Assembly: GCA_023402355.1 (NCBI GenBank)
Contig: JAEXCG010000193.1
Coordinates: 1-27,334 of the forward strand
DNA length: 27,334 nt
Reading direction: 5' to 3'
From: Bacillota bacterium
Lineage (GTDB): Bacteria; Bacillota; Clostridia; Christensenellales; Aristaeellaceae
Shown: positions 7,377 through 13,590 of the stretch, one piece after another
Position numbering within the stretch: the first letter of the stretch is position 1
How the letters are laid out: every line of letters begins with the position of its first letter
Notes under the pieces: model-generated
Seen by the model: only the letters and a program-made list of their open reading frames with translations
Database searches by the model: none
What the model was told of the DNA's origin: nothing
Program-made: the position numbers and the translations under genes

Positions 7377-8041
7377 GCCTGCGCCCCCTTAACCATGCCG
7401 ACGATGGCCTCGACCACTTCCTCCAGCGTCATGTGGGTCGAATCGAGCAGCACCGCGTCCTCGGCCTGCCGCAGCGGGTTGACCTTGCGGCCGGAGTCCT
7501 GTTCGTCCCGGGCGATGAGCGCCTCCAGCACCTCTTCGTAGGTGTCCGGCATCCCCTTTTCCTGCATCTCCAGATAGCGCCTCCGCGCACGCTCGCGCGG
7601 GTCCGCCGTCAGGAAGATCTTGAGCGTCGCCTGCGGCAGCACGTTCGTGCCGATGTCCCGGCCGTCCATGAGCAGGTCGCAGCCCTGGGCGATCTGCCGC
7701 TGCATGGCGACCATCTGCTCGCGCACGGCGGGCCACTGGGAAATCGCGGACGTCGCCGCGGAGACCTCCGGCGTGCGGATGAGGTCCGATACGTCTTCCC
7801 CGCCGAGCAGCGTGCGCTGGCGCCCCGCCTCGTAGCGCACGTCCACCCGGCAGCCGCTCAGCGCGGAGCGCACCGCCTGTTCGTCCTGCGGGTCGACGCC
7901 CCTGCGCAGCATGTACAGGCCCGCCGCGCGGTACATCGCGCCCGTATCCAGATGCAAAATGTGCAGTTTTTCCGCGACCCTGGCGGCGATGGACGACTTG
8001 CCCGCGCCTACCGGCCCGTCAATAGCGATGTTTATCGGCAT
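7373..8041 (-). CDS. cmk: Cytidylate kinase
   Basis: Cmk phosphorylates CMP and dCMP to the diphosphates for nucleotide salvage. The product is 222 residues, as expected. The Walker A motif GPVGAGKSS is at 9-17. HLDTGAMYRA binds nucleotide, and LLMDGRDIGTNVLP plus the lid region LTADPRERARRRY follow. The start at 8041 (MPINIAIDG) is preferred over an upstream in-frame ATG because AAAGGAG sits 8-9 nt before it and because family members begin there. It follows the hutP-family gene by 29 nt and overlaps plsC by 4 nt. Confidence 0.96.
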   Translation of the reverse strand: MPINIAIDGPVGAGKSSIAARVAEKLHILHLDTGAMYRAAGLYMLRRGVDPQDEQAVRSALSGCRVDVRYEAGRQRTLLGGEDVSDLIRTPEVSAATSAISQWPAVREQMVAMQRQIAQGCDLLMDGRDIGTNVLPQATLKIFLTADPRERARRRYLEMQEKGMPDTYEEVLEALIARDEQDSGRKVNPLRQAEDAVLLDSTHMTLEEVVEAIVGMVKGAQA

Positions 8042-8070
8042 TTTTTTATACTCCTTTTCCTCTGTCTTGC

Positions 8071-8502
8071 TCACACCGAGCGATGGCCCATGCCGAGGCA
8101 AATTTCATTGAGGTGCACCAGGCCGATCGCGAGGAACAGCGAGACGACGACGTGCTGCTCGCATCTCGCCACGCCGATCTTTCCGCCGACGTTCAGCCCC
8201 AGCGCCTTGTCAGAGATCTGCATGAGCGCCTCGTGCGTCGCCCCGGCGACGACGCCCTCCTCGTGCGAGGTATCAGCGATCACGCCCTCCCGTTTGGCCG
8301 CGATGACCGCGCGTTCCACCATGCGGGAGACGGAGGTCAGAAATTCGCCGCCAAAGTCCACCGCGGCGGTGCGGATGTTTTCCTTCGCATACTCTTCCTT
8401 GAGGCGGTATTCCTCTTCGCGCGTGCGCGTCATCGCGAGCATGACGGCCGCGCGCGCTACGTCCCGGCTACCCATATCGTCCACGCGCTGTGCCTTATCC
8501 AT
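8071..8502 (-). CDS. HutP-family protein
   Basis: The product is 143 residues. The sequence DVARAAVMLAMTRTREEE, then TAAVDFGGEFLTSVSRMVER, VIAAKREGVIADTSHEEGVV and LNVGGKIGVARCEQHVVVSL, matches the HutP-like family of Clostridia. In Bacillus, HutP is a histidine-dependent antiterminator RNA-binding protein of the hut operon. The clostridial branch is widely distributed away from hut genes and its role is not settled, so RNA binding is only a hypothesis here. The start at 8502 is chosen because GGAGG precedes it by 5 nt; an ATG at 8514 has no ribosome binding site. It heads the cmk-plsC-ispH/rpsA operon. Confidence 0.88.
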   Translation of the reverse strand: MDKAQRVDDMGSRDVARAAVMLAMTRTREEEYRLKEEYAKENIRTAAVDFGGEFLTSVSRMVERAVIAAKREGVIADTSHEEGVVAGATHEALMQISDKALGLNVGGKIGVARCEQHVVVSLFLAIGLVHLNEICLGMGHRSV

Positions 8503-8549
8503 GATAGCCTCCATCTTCGGGCGAGCCCGATTACTCTTTGTCGTAGGGC

Positions 8550-8578
8550 ATTATACCAAAAAACGCGCGCCGTTTCAA
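8550..8578 (-). promoter_or_regulatory. Sigma-A promoter of the hutP-cmk-plsC-ispH/rpsA operon
   Basis: On the minus strand the -35 TTGAAA (8573-8578), a 17-nt spacer and the -10 TATAAT (8550-8555) predict a start near 8543, about 40 nt before the hutP-family ATG. The -35 and spacer lie inside the hairpin of the glnN terminator. Confidence 0.88.
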
Positions 8579-8596
8579 TGAAAGCGGCGCGCGCAT
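8557..8596 (-). terminator. Terminator of glnN
   Basis: On the minus strand CGCGCGCCGCTTTC pairs with GAAACGGCGCGCG (one bulge), followed by TTTTTTGG. It starts about 6 nt after the glnN stop and physically overlaps the next promoter. Confidence 0.9.
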
Positions 8597-8601
8597 TCGT
8601 C

Positions 8602-10695
8602 TTATACGTGAAAGAGCATTTCTCCATAGGTCGGAACAGGCCACAGATCGCGGGGCAGCACCGTCTCCAGCGCGTCCGAGGCGGCGCGGATGCGCGCCAT
8701 CGTGGGCAGCACCGCGTCCCGCCACTCGCGGGCGTTTTCGCAGGAAACCGTGCCGTGGAGGCGCTGAATCGCTTCTTCCAGCCCGGCCAGCTCGCGCGCG
8801 AGCGTCTCCACCTGTTCGCTCACGAAAGCAAGCTGCCCGGTCTGCACGGGCGTCTTTAATCCGGCCGCTTCGATGTGCGTCTTTTGCTGGGCGAGCTCGT
8901 TTTGCCAGCGCATCGCCGCGGGCAGCACCAGCTCGTGCATCATCTTGACCATCGTGCGCGCCTCGATGCGCAGCGTCTTGATGTACGCGTCCTCGCGCAC
9001 GATGGCGCGGGAAATCACCTCGGTGCGCGTGAGCACGCCGTGGCGCTCAAAGAGCGCGATGCTCTTCTCCGTCGTCAGCGTCTCAATTGCCTCCACCGTG
9101 GTCGGGTATTCCACCAGACCGCGGCGGTTGGCCTCCTCGCGCCACGCCTCTGAATAGCTGTTTCCATTGAAGATCACGCGCCGGTGCGTCGTGAACAGGT
9201 CCCGCAGCACCGAAATCGGCTCGTCCCCCGCCTCCAGGCGGTCCGCCACCTGGGCGAGCTGGTCCGCGACGACGGTCGCCATCACGGTGTTGAGCGTGGA
9301 GGCGGATTCCGAGGAGCCGAGCATGCGGAATTCAAACTTGTTGCCCGTAAACGCGAAGGGCGAGGTGCGGTTGCGGTCGGTGTCGTCCGCGAAGAGCTTG
9401 GGAATCGTCGTGACGCCCGTGCTGATCTCGCCATGCCCCTTGAATACGCGCTCGGAAAGGCCGCAGGCGTGCTCGACCATCTGCAGGAGCGCGTCGCCGA
9501 TGAACACGGAGAGCATGGGCGTCGGGGCCTCGTGGCCGCCCAGGCGGTGGTCGTTGCTCGCGCTCGCGGCCGCCATGCGCAAAAGCCCCGCGTGCTCGTC
9601 CACCGCGGCGATGACCGCCATGAAGAAAAGCAGGAAGACGGTGTTTTCCTCCGGGTGCTTGCCGGGGTTCAGCAGGTTCCTGCCGTCCTCCGTGGAGAGC
9701 GACCAGTTGTTGTGCTTGCCGCTCCCGCTGACGCCCTCAAACGGCTTTTCGTGCAGCAGGGCCGCCATGCCCCGGCGGGCCGCCACCTTGCGCAGCAGCA
9801 TCATCGTCAGTTGGTTCTGGTCGCAGGCCGCGACCGCGTCGTCGAAGAGCACCGCCACCTCGTGCTGAGAGGGCGCGACCTCGTTGTGCTGGGTCTTCGC
9901 GGCGACGCCCATCTTCCAAAGCTCCTCGTTGAGCTCCGCCATGAACTCCGAGACGCGCTGGCGGATCGCCGCGTAGTACTGATCCTCCATCTCCTGCCCC
10001 TTGGGCGGGCGGGCGCCAAAGAGCGTCCTGCCGGTGTAGATCAGGTCGCGGCGGCGGCGGTAGAGCTCGCGGTCGATGAGAAAGTACTCCTGCTCGAGGC
10101 CGACGTTGGCCTTGACCCGGCGGGTGTGCGTATCGCCCAGACAGCGCAGCACGCGGACCGCCTGACGGGACAGCGCCTCCTGCGCGCGCAGAAGGGGCGT
10201 GCGCGTGTCGAGGGCCTCGCCCGCGTAGGAGCAGAAGGCGGTCGGGATGCAAAGGGAGATGACCCCGTCCGGGTCCTCCCGAATGAAGGCGGGCGACGTG
10301 CAGTCCCACGCGGTGTAGCCGCGCGCCTCGAACGTAGCGCGCAGCCCGCCGGAGGGGAAGGAGGAAGCGTCCGCCTCGCCGCGGATGAGCGCCTTTCCGG
10401 TAAACTCGAGCAGCACGCCGCCCGCGTGCGGGGTCAGAAAAGCGTCCTGCTTCTCGGCGGTCTGCCCGTTCATCGGCTGAAACCAGTGGGTGTAGTGCGT
10501 CGCCCCGCGTTCGACGGCCCACTCCTTCATAGCGGAGGCGATCACCTCCGCGATCGCCGGGTCGAGCTCCGCCCCCTCGTCGATCGTGCGGTGCAGCGCC
10601 TTGTAGACGTTCTGCGGCAGACGCGTCTGCATCACCTTATCGGAAAATACGTTCTGACCGAACATGTCCGCGAGCATTTCCTGGCTTTTCTTCAT
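8602..10695 (-). CDS. glnN: Type III glutamine synthetase
   Basis: This enzyme makes glutamine from glutamate, ammonia and ATP in the cytosol. The 697-residue length fits the large GSIII class (about 700) rather than the 450-residue GSI. The catalytic core contains KANVGLEQEYFLIDR, KTQHNEVAPSQHEVAVLFDD and GVSGSGKHNNWSLSTEDGRN, followed by NDHRLGGHEAPT, all hallmarks of GSIII. The start at 10695 (MKKSQEMLADMFGQ) is set by AAGGAGTTC 9 nt upstream; the frame stays open far upstream but without family similarity. The gene is monocistronic with its own terminator. Upstream, two 11-bp direct repeats (AAAATCCGCCA at 10727 and AAAATCTGCCA at 10760) may be operator half-sites. No clear -10/-35 pair was found. 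Confidence 0.96.
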   Translation of the reverse strand: MKKSQEMLADMFGQNVFSDKVMQTRLPQNVYKALHRTIDEGAELDPAIAEVIASAMKEWAVERGATHYTHWFQPMNGQTAEKQDAFLTPHAGGVLLEFTGKALIRGEADASSFPSGGLRATFEARGYTAWDCTSPAFIREDPDGVISLCIPTAFCSYAGEALDTRTPLLRAQEALSRQAVRVLRCLGDTHTRRVKANVGLEQEYFLIDRELYRRRRDLIYTGRTLFGARPPKGQEMEDQYYAAIRQRVSEFMAELNEELWKMGVAAKTQHNEVAPSQHEVAVLFDDAVAACDQNQLTMMLLRKVAARRGMAALLHEKPFEGVSGSGKHNNWSLSTEDGRNLLNPGKHPEENTVFLLFFMAVIAAVDEHAGLLRMAAASASNDHRLGGHEAPTPMLSVFIGDALLQMVEHACGLSERVFKGHGEISTGVTTIPKLFADDTDRNRTSPFAFTGNKFEFRMLGSSESASTLNTVMATVVADQLAQVADRLEAGDEPISVLRDLFTTHRRVIFNGNSYSEAWREEANRRGLVEYPTTVEAIETLTTEKSIALFERHGVLTRTEVISRAIVREDAYIKTLRIEARTMVKMMHELVLPAAMRWQNELAQQKTHIEAAGLKTPVQTGQLAFVSEQVETLARELAGLEEAIQRLHGTVSCENAREWRDAVLPTMARIRAASDALETVLPRDLWPVPTYGEMLFHV

Positions 10696-10783
10696 CTTTC
10701 CGAACTCCTTCGTGTGATTTTTCGTCAAAATCCGCCACTTAAAAACCACTTTCGGCTGGAAAATCTGCCATTTTGTGTTCCCC

Positions 10784-10812
10784 TTTACCACTTTACGCTT
10801 TTGTGCTAAAAT
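10784..10812 (+). promoter_or_regulatory. Sigma-A promoter of the unknown membrane-anchored gene
   Basis: The -35 TTTACC (10784-10789), a 17-nt spacer and an extended -10 TGCTAAAAT (10804-10812) predict a start near 10819. This leaves a leader of about 144 nt. Confidence 0.75.
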
Positions 10813-10818
10813 AAAGAC

Positions 10819-10962
10819 GATATCCTGACAGGAGGAACAGTCTTTCCACGGACGCGCGCAAGGCCGGCGTCCGGGCTGTCGGGGCCATTGAGAACCGCAC
10901 GAACGCCTGATTCGCAGGTTCGCCCTCCGGCGGGACGCCGGAGAAAAAAGGAGGTTTAGGTC
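10819..10962 (+). promoter_or_regulatory. Structured 5' leader, candidate cis-regulatory RNA
   Basis: Three hairpins can be drawn by eye. GACAG/CTGTC encloses GGACGC/GCGTCC between about 10829 and 10882. GAA..CCTG/CAGG..TTC covers about 10902-10922. The last is a perfect 7-bp hairpin, CTCCGGC/GCCGGAG, at 10925-10943. It ends 6 nt before the ribosome binding site GGAGG (10950-10954), and its 5' arm includes CCTCC, which could instead pair with the Shine-Dalgarno. I do not recognise a known riboswitch class. Confidence 0.5.
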
Positions 10963-11439
10963 ATGTACCGCTATCCCACATCGACCAGCTCGCTCAAAAT
11001 GCGCAGGCGGATGTCCATCCTGCTGGTGCTGACGCTGGTGCTCGCCATCGCCTGCATCAGCCTCGGCATCGCCTATGGCCGGGCAGCCAACGCAAACGTG
11101 AATACATCGAAAATTCTGGTGGCCAAGGCGCAAAATGAGGTGTCCAACGCAAAGACGCGCGCCTATCAGCTCACGCAGGCCAGCAGCTCGAGCGTCGCGG
11201 CGATGGTCGCGCAGGTGCGCCAGCACGTCTACGCGCTGCACCAGATCAACGAGCTTACGACCGGCATCTACGGCGGACGTCAGGTGTTCATCGACGAGAC
11301 GCTGCTAACCGCGTGCGACGAATTTTTGAACGAATGCGACGCTAAGATACAGGGCGGCTCATCGCTCTCGGTCACCTTCGTCAACCTGCGCGACGCCATC
11401 GACGCCCTGTACGAGAGCATCTCCCTCGCGGCCGCATAA
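10963..11439 (+). CDS. Unknown membrane-anchored protein
   Basis: The product is 158 residues. A positively charged N-terminus (SLKMRRRM) precedes one hydrophobic segment at about 18-38 (ILLVLTLVLAIACISLGIAY), so it is a signal-anchor or signal-peptide protein with the rest outside. The exterior part is helical and polar. It contains an alanine, serine and glutamine-rich coiled-coil-like stretch at about 45-85 and a C-terminal block, FIDETLLTACDEFLNECDAK, then a serine-rich turn and FVNLRDAIDALYESISLAAA. I recognise no domain family. The ATG follows GGAGG by 8 nt, and coding character and promoter support it as real. It is one of only two plus-strand protein genes here, divergent from glnN, with its own promoter, structured leader and downstream terminator. 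Confidence 0.8.
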   Translation: MYRYPTSTSSLKMRRRMSILLVLTLVLAIACISLGIAYGRAANANVNTSKILVAKAQNEVSNAKTRAYQLTQASSSSVAAMVAQVRQHVYALHQINELTTGIYGGRQVFIDETLLTACDEFLNECDAKIQGGSSLSVTFVNLRDAIDALYESISLAAA

Positions 11440-11490
11440 CGCACGATTTTAGAGTTTTCGAAAGCAACGTCCGTTCATTTTGCCCATCAA

Positions 11491-11543
11491 GCGGCGTTCC
11501 AAGTCGATTTTTCCTGTTAAGAAGCAGAAAATCCGAACGCCGC
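11491..11543. other. Two-part stem-loop in the 3' region of the unknown gene
   Basis: GCGGCGTTC (11491-11499) pairs perfectly with GAACGCCGC (11535-11543). Inside, GATTTT (11506-11511) pairs with AAAATC (11528-11533), and CTG with CAG around an 8-nt loop. It has no U-tract on either strand, so it is not a normal terminator. It lies between the stop codon at 11439 and the terminator at 11593. The rest of the 11440-11772 gap holds only the two terminators listed. Confidence 0.7.
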
Positions 11544-11592
11544 GTTCTTTAGGATAGTACCATGTTTTAAAGCATCATGCAAGGCTCGCGCG

Positions 11593-11634
11593 AAAAAAAT
11601 CCGCTCCGACATGAAAGTCGGGCGGATTTTTTCA
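11593..11634 (+). terminator. Terminator downstream of the unknown membrane-anchored gene
   Basis: AAAAATCCGC..CCGAC pairs with GTCGG.CGGATTTTTT around a 6-nt loop. Both flanks are A/T tracts, so it can act in both directions. Confidence 0.85.
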
Positions 11635-11712
11635 TGCAAAGCGTCCAGCGCCGAAGGACAGGCCGAACGCGCGCCCGCCCGTCCTTATCTCTTCCGGGCG
11701 CGTCGGCGAATG

Positions 11713-11742
11713 AAAAGCAGGCGTGACCCAAATCACGCCTGC
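11713..11742 (-). terminator. Terminator of the MBL-fold hydrolase operon
   Basis: A perfect 10-bp stem, GCAGGCGTGA/TCACGCCTGC (11717-11726 with 11733-11742), is followed on the minus strand by TTTTC, 31 nt after the hydrolase stop. Confidence 0.8.
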
Positions 11743-11772
11743 CAAGCCAAATCGCTGGGGAAAAAATTACGC

Positions 11773-12444
11773 TTACGCCGAAGCGTAGCGGTTCGCGCGC
11801 ACCTCGTCGCCGTATTGCATCAGCACGATCGGGTCCAGCCGCGATAGGTTCAGCGGGTTGACGAACAGCGACTCCACGCGCTTTACGTCCTTCGCCCCGG
11901 CGCATGCGAGGAAATTCTCGACGGGCAAAAGGTCGTACTGCACGCAGGGCAGCTTGTAGTGCATCGGCAGGATCACCCGGGGATGAATCCGCTCGCACAG
12001 CGCCCAGGCTTCCTTGGGGCCGATCGTGTACACGCCGCCGACGGGCACCATCAGCACGTCCACCGCGCCGATCTGCTTGAGCTGCGATTCTTCCAGCATA
12101 CAGCCCAGATCGCCCATATGCAGCACGTGCAGCCCGTCGATCTGAAAGGCAAACAGGGTGTTCTTGCCGCGCGCATTGCCCTGCACGTCGTCGTGCCAGG
12201 TCGAATAGCCCGTGATGCGCACGCCGCAAACGTCGTGCTCCCCCGTCTGGTCCACGATGATCGGGTTTCCCTCGATCCCGAAGCGGTTGTTGTGGTCGTG
12301 GTGCTCATGGCTGATGCACACGACGTCCGCCTCCGTCCTTTGCATGGGGTAGCCGACGGACTCGTCGTAGGGGTCCGTGACGATCCGCAGTCCGTTGTCC
12401 GCGGTCAGTAAAAAGCTCGAATGTCCAAGCCATCGAATGTTCAT
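11773..12444 (-). CDS. Metallo-beta-lactamase-fold hydrolase
   Basis: The product is 223 residues, a one-domain MBL-fold enzyme of the UlaG/UPF0173 type. The metal-binding HxHxDH motif is seen as SHEHHDHN (residues 45-52). Further metal ligands are in the ITGYSTWHDD region, LHMGDLG and PMHYK. The N-terminal MNIRWLGHSSFLL is typical of this subgroup. The substrate is not predictable from sequence; members act on small esters, lactones or phosphodiesters. It lacks a signal peptide. The ATG at 12444 follows AAGGAGGATGATGT. It starts 3 nt after the stop of the upstream unknown gene, so it is the last gene of a three-gene unit with the DUF1934 gene. Confidence 0.9.
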   Translation of the reverse strand: MNIRWLGHSSFLLTADNGLRIVTDPYDESVGYPMQRTEADVVCISHEHHDHNNRFGIEGNPIIVDQTGEHDVCGVRITGYSTWHDDVQGNARGKNTLFAFQIDGLHVLHMGDLGCMLEESQLKQIGAVDVLMVPVGGVYTIGPKEAWALCERIHPRVILPMHYKLPCVQYDLLPVENFLACAGAKDVKRVESLFVNPLNLSRLDPIVLMQYGDEVRANRYASA

Positions 12445-12447
12445 ACA

Positions 12448-13047
12448 TCATCCTCCTTGTGAATCGGTCGGAGGTTTTATTTCTCCTGATCCATCTATCC
12501 AAAACCGGCCGGTCGCGTTAGCGCCCTCGGGCGCGCCGATGCCGTCCCCGGCCAGATCGTTTGACAGGTACAGCCCGCACAGGTACAGCGCCCTGCGCAG
12601 GCCCTGGCGCTGCGCCGCAGCCGCCTGCTGCAAAAAGCCCTCCAGCGTGCCCGCGCCCGCGAGAAAGCGGAGCATTGCATCCACCAGCGGACGCCCCTGC
12701 GCTTCGACCGGCCCGCCCGGCTGCCCAAAGAGCAGCAGCTGCCGGCAAAGCGATTGCCGACGCCAGGCCGCCTGATCCCACGGACCCGCGTTCGCCCCGG
12801 CGCCCTCGGGAATCGCGTAGGCCGCGTCCGGCAGGCCGAAGAGCAGCATCCCCCCGCGCGTGTCGGCGGGCCGAAAGCCCGCAGCCTCTAGCGCCCTGTA
12901 CAGCGCCTCCGGGGTTTGCGCGCGGCGCGGCGCGTCGGTGAGAAAAATCGGCCCTTCCCGCGTCACGCGAACGAAGCACCCGCGTCCGTCCAGCGCGCGC
13001 ATCAGCGCCTCACGCGCGTCCTTTCGAAAGTCGGCAAGACGCTTCAT
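12448..13047 (-). CDS. Hypothetical protein, GC-rich, between DUF1934 and MBL genes
   Basis: The product is 199 residues and I do not recognise the family. It begins MKRLADFRKDAREALMRAL, has an alpha/beta first half with GCFVRVTREGPIFLTDAPR and a likely substrate-handling half rich in Ala, Gly and Gln. It has no signal peptide or membrane helix. Its start overlaps the stop of the DUF1934 gene as ATGA, and the MBL gene follows 3 nt after its end, so translation is coupled on both sides. The ATGA overlaps and compatible codon use support it as a real gene despite no known homologue. Confidence 0.75.
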   Translation of the reverse strand: MKRLADFRKDAREALMRALDGRGCFVRVTREGPIFLTDAPRRAQTPEALYRALEAAGFRPADTRGGMLLFGLPDAAYAIPEGAGANAGPWDQAAWRRQSLCRQLLLFGQPGGPVEAQGRPLVDAMLRFLAGAGTLEGFLQQAAAAQRQGLRRALYLCGLYLSNDLAGDGIGAPEGANATGRFWIDGSGEIKPPTDSQGG

Positions 13048-13472
13048 GGCTTGACCCGGTACGTCATCTGCACCGTGTTGCGGGAAAGCAGCTCGCCCTG
13101 AACGTACACGTCGTATCGCAGACGCACCTTCGAGCCGACGCCCGCCTCGCTGAAGGACGCTTCCTGCGTCCGGACGGTGAGGTCCATCGCGCCATAGGGC
13201 GTCTGATAGAGGCTCCGGCTCTCTTCGCCCGGCACGAGCGTCAGCTCCATCGAGCAGATTCCGTGCCGCCAGAGGCGCACGCCCTTCTCCTCGATCCGAA
13301 GCTCCACGTCCGTCTCCTGGCCCTCTTCGTCCTTCTCCACGTAGCGCAGCGCCGGTCCCTGCGGCAGCCTGCGCACCTCGCCGCTGAAGGTCCGCCGCAG
13401 CGTCTGCCGCTCCTTTTGTGCGTCTTCCTGCACGCTGACGACTTGGATCAATACCGCATCAGCTTGGGACAT
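13044..13472 (-). CDS. DUF1934 (YwiB-like) beta-barrel protein
   Basis: The product is 142 residues. The pattern VEDAQKERQTLRRTFSGEV-like start, then ALRYVEKDEEGQETDVELRI, KGVRLWRHGICSMELTL and QTPYGAMDLTVRTQ, matches the DUF1934 family, which includes B. subtilis YwiB and has a calycin-like barrel. The function is unknown. It is the first gene of the unit with the unknown gene and the MBL hydrolase. Its ATG at 13472 follows GGAGGAATAAGG. A good promoter lies 30-60 nt upstream. Confidence 0.85.
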   Translation of the reverse strand: MSQADAVLIQVVSVQEDAQKERQTLRRTFSGEVRRLPQGPALRYVEKDEEGQETDVELRIEEKGVRLWRHGICSMELTLVPGEESRSLYQTPYGAMDLTVRTQEASFSEAGVGSKVRLRYDVYVQGELLSRNTVQMTYRVKP

Positions 13473-13504
13473 CCTTATTCCTCCATCGTCAAATCGTGTA
13501 CCTC

Positions 13505-13533
13505 ATTATAACCATTTAGCCGCTCATTTGCAA
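13505..13533 (-). promoter_or_regulatory. Sigma-A promoter of the DUF1934-unknown-MBL operon
   Basis: On the minus strand the -35 TTGCAA (13528-13533), a 17-nt spacer and the -10 TATAAT (13505-13510) predict a start near 13498, about 26 nt before the ATG. Confidence 0.8.
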
Positions 13534-13590
13534 GCGTCCTTACCGTCCGGCATGCCATAAAGCCCATTTTTCAAGAGGGTTTCACAGCTT

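Noticed and set aside
9184..10809. Plus-strand frame of more than 500 codons antisense to glnN
   Set aside because: It is a shadow of the glutamine synthetase gene, rich in Arg, Ala and Val as expected for antisense frames in high-GC DNA.
10696..11241. N-terminal extension of glnN far upstream
   Set aside because: The frame is open but covers the divergent promoter and the plus-strand gene; the AAGGAG site and GSIII similarity place the start at 10695.
13473..13590. Terminator for ypeB just after its stop
   Set aside because: Only a poor hairpin with a broken stem can be drawn; the region is better explained by the DUF1934 promoter.
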